Source: Drosophila pseudoobscura (Eukaryota; Arthropoda; Insecta; Diptera; Drosophilidae). From it: a DNA stretch of 64,000 nt. The DNA lies in NCBI RefSeq assembly GCF_009870125.1, contig NC_046683.1, forward strand, positions 48,685,869 through 48,749,868. The letters run 5' to 3'. Of the stretch, positions 60,146 to 64,000 are shown in pieces; position 1 is the stretch's first letter, and each line of letters begins with the position of its first letter. Made by a program: the position numbers and the translations under genes. Under the pieces are notes generated by a model. That model made no database searches and had not been told where the DNA came from. It worked only from the letters and a program-made list of their open reading frames with translations.

Positions 60146-62584
60146 ATGAGCGGCTACCGAGGAATAGGAGGTGGCGGCTTCCCATACAGGAAGCCGGCCA
60201 GCTCGGGCAACAACATGAACGCCGTGCCACCGCCACCGGTGCTGAATAGTCGCGGCTATGTGCCAAGGGGTGGTGCTGTTGGAGCCGGTCGCGGTATTCC
60301 ACCGATCCCATCAGTCAGTGGGACTTCCAAACAGGGCTACACCACGCTGGACTCCATCAGTCAGTACACCAATTCCACAAACTTTGTGGGAAAACGCAAA
60401 CAGCACACAGATGACGATTACTTCGATGACGATGATGAGCAGCAGCACAAGGATCTGGAGCAGGCGTACATACCAGCACCAGGATCGCCCGGGGCGGCCC
60501 CGGACAAGAAGCAGGAGGAATCTGACTCGGATGAGGATCCGCTGGAGCAGTTCATGGCTGGCATCAATCAGCAAGTGGAGAAGGAGAAGGTGCGTGCTGC
60601 TACACAGCAGCCAAAAACCACCACCGCTCCGCAGCTGGAAAAGGGTGTTCGTGGCGACATCGATGACGAGGACGATGAGGAGAGCTACTACCGCTATATG
60701 GAGGAGAATCCCAACGCTGGGCTCCGCGACGATGGCTCCGACCAGGAGATCGAGTACGACGAGGATGGTAATCCGATTGCACCGCCCAAGAAGAAGGACA
60801 TAGATCCCTTGCCCACCATCTACCACTCGGAGATCGAGTACGAGCCGTTCGAGAAGAACTTCTACACGGCGCACGAAGAGATAGCTTCCCTGGACGAGGA
60901 GGGGGTCCGCGAGTTGCGCCACACTCTCGGGGTGAAGGTCACCGGGCCTTCACCGCCCAATCCAGTGACATCTTTCGGTCACTTTGGCTTCGACGAGCAG
61001 TTAATCAAGGCGGTGCGAAAGGCGGAATACACACAGCCCACGCCCATCCAGGCTCAGGCGGTGCCCACCGCACTGGCAGGCAGAGACATCATCGGCATTG
61101 CCAAGACGGGCTCGGGCAAGACGGCTGCATTTATCTGGCCACTGCTCATGCACCTCATGGATCAGCGGGAGTTGAAGCCAGGCGACGGACCCATCGGACT
61201 GATCCTCGCCCCCACCCGGGAGCTCTCGCTGCAGATATACAACGAGGCCAAGAAGTTCGGCAAGGTGTACAACATCAATGTTGTCTGCTGCTATGGCGGC
61301 GGGTCCAAGTGGGAGCAGAGCAAGGCCCTGGAGCAGGGTGCTGAGATTGTGGTGGCCACGCCGGGCAGAATGATAGATATGGTCAAGATGAAGGCCACCA
61401 ATCTGAGGCGTGTGACCTTCCTGGTGTTGGACGAGGCCGATCGCATGTTCCACATGGGCTTCGAGCCGCAGGTGCGCTCCATTTGTAACCACGTGCGTCC
61501 CGACCGTCAGACGCTGCTCTTTTCGGCCACCTTCAAGAAACGCATCGAACGCCTGGCCAGAGACGTGCTCTCGGATCCAGTGCGCATCGTTCAGGGCGAT
61601 CTGAACGAGGCTAATCAGGACATCACACAGTCGGTGTACGTCTTCCCCAATCCTCTGCAAAAGTGGAATTGGCTCTTGTGCCACCTGGTCAAGTTCCTCT
61701 CGGAGGGCAGTGTCCTGATCTTTGTCACCAAAAAGGCCGATGCCGAGACAGTGGCCAACAATCTACTCGTCAAGGAGCACAACTGCCTGCTGTTGCACGG
61801 CGACATGGACCAGGCGGACCGCAACAAGGTTATCACGCAGTTTAAGCGCAAAGAATGCGACATACTGGTGGCCACCGATGTGGCTGCCCGCGGTCTGGAC
61901 ATCCCGCACATCCGCAATGTCGTTAACTACGACATTGCCAGGGACATTGACACGCACACACATCGGATTGGTCGCACGGGTCGCGCCGGGGAGAAGGGCA
62001 ATGCCTTCACTCTGGTCACCGACAAGGACAAGGAGTTTGCGGGCCATCTGGTACGCAATCTGGAGGGGGCCGATCAAGAGGTCCCCGAGGATCTCATGGA
62101 GCTGGCCCTAAAGAGCTCCTGGTTCCGCAGCTCCCGCTTTAAGCAGGGCAAGGGCAAAAAGGTCACCAAAACGTACACGGGACTGGGCTATCGTGAGCCC
62201 TCACATGGTGGCGGTGGTGGAGGCAGAGAACGGAGAGGATCCGGAGACAGAAGCGGGTCTGGAGATCGGTCACCTTCACGCGGTAGCTCGAGGCCTGGCA
62301 GTAGCTCCGATAATCCCTTCTCCAAGGAGCCAAGGCCTGCCTCCAGTGCCGGCCCCGCCACAGATCGCTATGCCGCGATGCGAGAGGCCTTCCGCAATCA
62401 GTACAGCTCTCAGTTTCGGGCCTCCAGCGATCGCACTTGGGAAGAGACGGTGCCCCAGTCGGGGGTGTTTGCTGCCCCGGCACCGCCACCACCCCAAGGA
62501 TCATCATCGTCCTCCAGCACCAGCGGCGGAAGCAGTAACAACAAGGACGACTCAAAACGCGCCAAGAAGAGTCGCTGGAACTGA
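60146..62584 (+). CDS. DEAD-box RNA helicase, DDX42-like
   Basis: A single-exon frame of 812 residues from MSGYRGIGGGGF; the in-frame ATG 33 bases upstream (MICEDFAYWSI) is less likely because homologues, as I recall, begin MSGYRG-like. The N-terminal 270 residues are acidic and Gly/Pro-rich. The helicase core has the Q motif (GFDEQL..PTPIQAQAVP, from ~281), motif I AKTGSGKT (~319), PTRELSLQI, TPGR, DEAD (~429), SAT (~460), VATDVAARGLDI and HRIGRTGRAG (~606). The tail (~690-812) is Gly/Ser/Arg-rich with RERRGSGDRSGSGDRSPSRG and ends in basic KRAKKSRWN. DDX42 proteins are RNA helicases and annealers linked to the U2 snRNP. I recall the fly counterpart as CG6418. All catalytic motifs are intact. 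Confidence 0.95.
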   Translation: MSGYRGIGGGGFPYRKPASSGNNMNAVPPPPVLNSRGYVPRGGAVGAGRGIPPIPSVSGTSKQGYTTLDSISQYTNSTNFVGKRKQHTDDDYFDDDDEQQHKDLEQAYIPAPGSPGAAPDKKQEESDSDEDPLEQFMAGINQQVEKEKVRAATQQPKTTTAPQLEKGVRGDIDDEDDEESYYRYMEENPNAGLRDDGSDQEIEYDEDGNPIAPPKKKDIDPLPTIYHSEIEYEPFEKNFYTAHEEIASLDEEGVRELRHTLGVKVTGPSPPNPVTSFGHFGFDEQLIKAVRKAEYTQPTPIQAQAVPTALAGRDIIGIAKTGSGKTAAFIWPLLMHLMDQRELKPGDGPIGLILAPTRELSLQIYNEAKKFGKVYNINVVCCYGGGSKWEQSKALEQGAEIVVATPGRMIDMVKMKATNLRRVTFLVLDEADRMFHMGFEPQVRSICNHVRPDRQTLLFSATFKKRIERLARDVLSDPVRIVQGDLNEANQDITQSVYVFPNPLQKWNWLLCHLVKFLSEGSVLIFVTKKADAETVANNLLVKEHNCLLLHGDMDQADRNKVITQFKRKECDILVATDVAARGLDIPHIRNVVNYDIARDIDTHTHRIGRTGRAGEKGNAFTLVTDKDKEFAGHLVRNLEGADQEVPEDLMELALKSSWFRSSRFKQGKGKKVTKTYTGLGYREPSHGGGGGGRERRGSGDRSGSGDRSPSRGSSRPGSSSDNPFSKEPRPASSAGPATDRYAAMREAFRNQYSSQFRASSDRTWEETVPQSGVFAAPAPPPPQGSSSSSSTSGGSSNNKDDSKRAKKSRWN

Positions 62585-62704
62585 GAGATCCAGTCTTGAA
62601 AGAGAATTGAAAGTCTTGAGGAACTCTGTTTATTTCTTTATATTAGTTAATGTGTATTTGCTTTTGTTCCATCATTTAAAATTACAACTTATGGACTACA
62701 TTTA

Positions 62705-62738
<34 letters not shown>

Positions 62739-64000
62739 GATATATACCTTGTTCATTATAATTTACGTTAGTTAAATACTCGTATGTACAACGCTACCCG
62801 CGAATTCACTCCTCCACTCATTCAAGCATCGCATCGCAGACGCATCATCCAAGATCGGATCTTCAGGAGATCCACAAAATAAAAAAAAAAAAACCTTTCA
62901 TTAATTGTAATCTTTTTATATGTGTATTTTATTTTGAATAAAATCACATTTGCGCATCTCTCGTCGTACTCTTTCCACAATTCTTTATTATTTAATTCAT
63001 ATTCTGCCTGAAGTGCGAGAGTTGGAATTGTCCCCCAGTCGGGAGGGGGACTCCCCCAGTTATAGATCTTGAAGCTAATTGTTCTTTTTTTACGAAATAT
63101 TGTTTTACAATGAAACCACTACGAATTTTGTTTTTTTTTTTTTGTTTTTTTTCTTTTCTGTTTACGATATACGTGTATACTATATAATAATTTTAATATG
63201 ATTTCTTTTTTCTTTGATATAACATTGAGAGAAGAGATTTGAGATTCATTTAACTACCACATTGAGGCGATTTTTTGCGTTTAATTTTCGATTTTTGTAT
63301 TGTAATTTAAGCGCTGGAACGGGGAGGGAAAAAGCTTAAAAATTTCGCTATATTTTTGAATATCATATCATATTGTGTTTCTCCGCTACGTATGTATATC
63401 GCTTATCGCTCTCGTCGGTGTGTGGGTATCATACATACATATAGTCGTATATATATAAAAATTGGTCCATTGGTAACCACATCGTACGAAACATATAGAA
63501 AAACTGAAACAAAAAAAACTCAAGTTATACCAAAATTATGACGGAATTTATGTTCTGTTCTCGAAATAAAACCCAACAAAAGAAAACTATAAATCTCTTA
63601 TCATTTTTAGTTTTTCGAAATACTTTTGTTTTTCATTTATTATTATCATTATCATATATGTATATATATATATATATGTTTTAATTAGCTTTGTGTGTGT
63701 ATGTGTGTGTGTGTGTGTGTGTAGGGGAGGGGGTTTGGGCAGGGGGTATTCTTGTCGCATATATGTACATATATGCTAACATACATACATCATATTCCAT
63801 TTATTTACAATATATTTTAGAGCTAGCATTAAATTTGATTTACACTTTTAATAGTTGTTGTTTCCCTCTACACTCCACTCCACTCCACTTCACTCCACGC
63901 CACTCCACCTCCTTCTCTTTTCTCCCCCATTTATGCGCTTTCTGTTTTAGTTTTCTCTGTTCCTTATTCATAAACTTTTTTGTTTTATCTTCTGTTTTCG
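62585..64000. other. 3' UTR of the DDX42-like gene and flanking AT-rich DNA
   Basis: AATAAA-type signals at about 62879 and 62936 probably end the helicase mRNA. A TA run lies at 62708-62734 and a GT run at 63692-63722. Repeated CACTCCACTCCA lies near 63870-63905. No further coding exon seen before the window edge. Confidence 0.5.
63692..63722. repeat. GT microsatellite
   Basis: A GT run with one TATG interruption near its left end, followed by AGGGGAGGGGG. Confidence 0.85.

Noticed and set aside
60311-62555. Several minus-strand frames opposite the helicase
   Set aside because: Antisense shadows of a GC-rich coding exon with no start or splice context of their own.
1-64000. tRNA, rRNA or known microRNA genes
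   Set aside because: I looked for tRNA B-box (GGTTCGAATCC-like) patterns and obvious conserved hairpins and saw none that I could defend.

Overview
The window looks like nuclear DNA of a Drosophila species, most likely outside the melanogaster subgroup; the obscura group is a guess from the texture of the non-coding DNA. Evidence: short spliced genes with GT-AG introns, TATA/initiator promoters, AATAAA signals, dense CAG/CA/GA microsatellites, and a run of insect genes (Aps, two RR-1 cuticle genes, an Oxa1-like gene, galla-2, a Blos4-like gene, a DDX42-like helicase) that I recall lying together around 67F-68A on chromosome arm 3L (Muller element D) of D. melanogaster. Species and synteny are from memory and not checked.

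Layout. (1) 1-38.6 kb: a GC-rich 'desert' with no supportable coding exon. It holds simple repeats, long G or C runs, an 18-unit 25-bp minisatellite, a ~130-bp AT-rich tandem array and many AT-rich islands that are probably decayed transposon remnants. A possible minus-strand 5' non-coding exon sits near 12.86-13.66 kb. (2) 38.6-42.4 kb: Aps on the plus strand, with a long 5' UTR exon, four exons and a long AT-rich 3' UTR. (3) 42.4-43.0 kb: an RR-1 cuticle gene (Cpr67Fb-like, minus). (4) 43.0-50.0 kb: a young rearranged block with a gene fragment, a ~319-bp tandem satellite, and a ~2.85-kb imperfect palindrome whose arms carry the same spliced gene fragment and end in a perfect 44-bp stem with a 72-nt loop. 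(5) 50.1-50.7 kb: a second RR-1 gene (Cpr67Fa-like, minus). (6) 53.6-64 kb: a compact cluster of Oxa1-like (+), galla-2 (-), a secreted His/Glu-rich repeat protein (+), Blos4-like (-) and DDX42-like helicase (+), arranged as convergent and divergent pairs.

The functional genes are ordinary: inositol-phosphate turnover, cuticle, mitochondrial membrane insertion, cytosolic Fe-S assembly or chromosome segregation, lysosome-related organelles and RNA helicase. The most unusual items are the palindrome, which has the architecture of an hpRNA (endogenous siRNA) locus; a dispersed repeat present in the same transcriptional orientation immediately upstream of Aps, galla-2 and the DDX42-like gene; and a secreted protein built of 45-residue repeats separated by KSKR-type cleavage motifs. 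All coordinates were worked out by eye; no alignment, search or folding was run.
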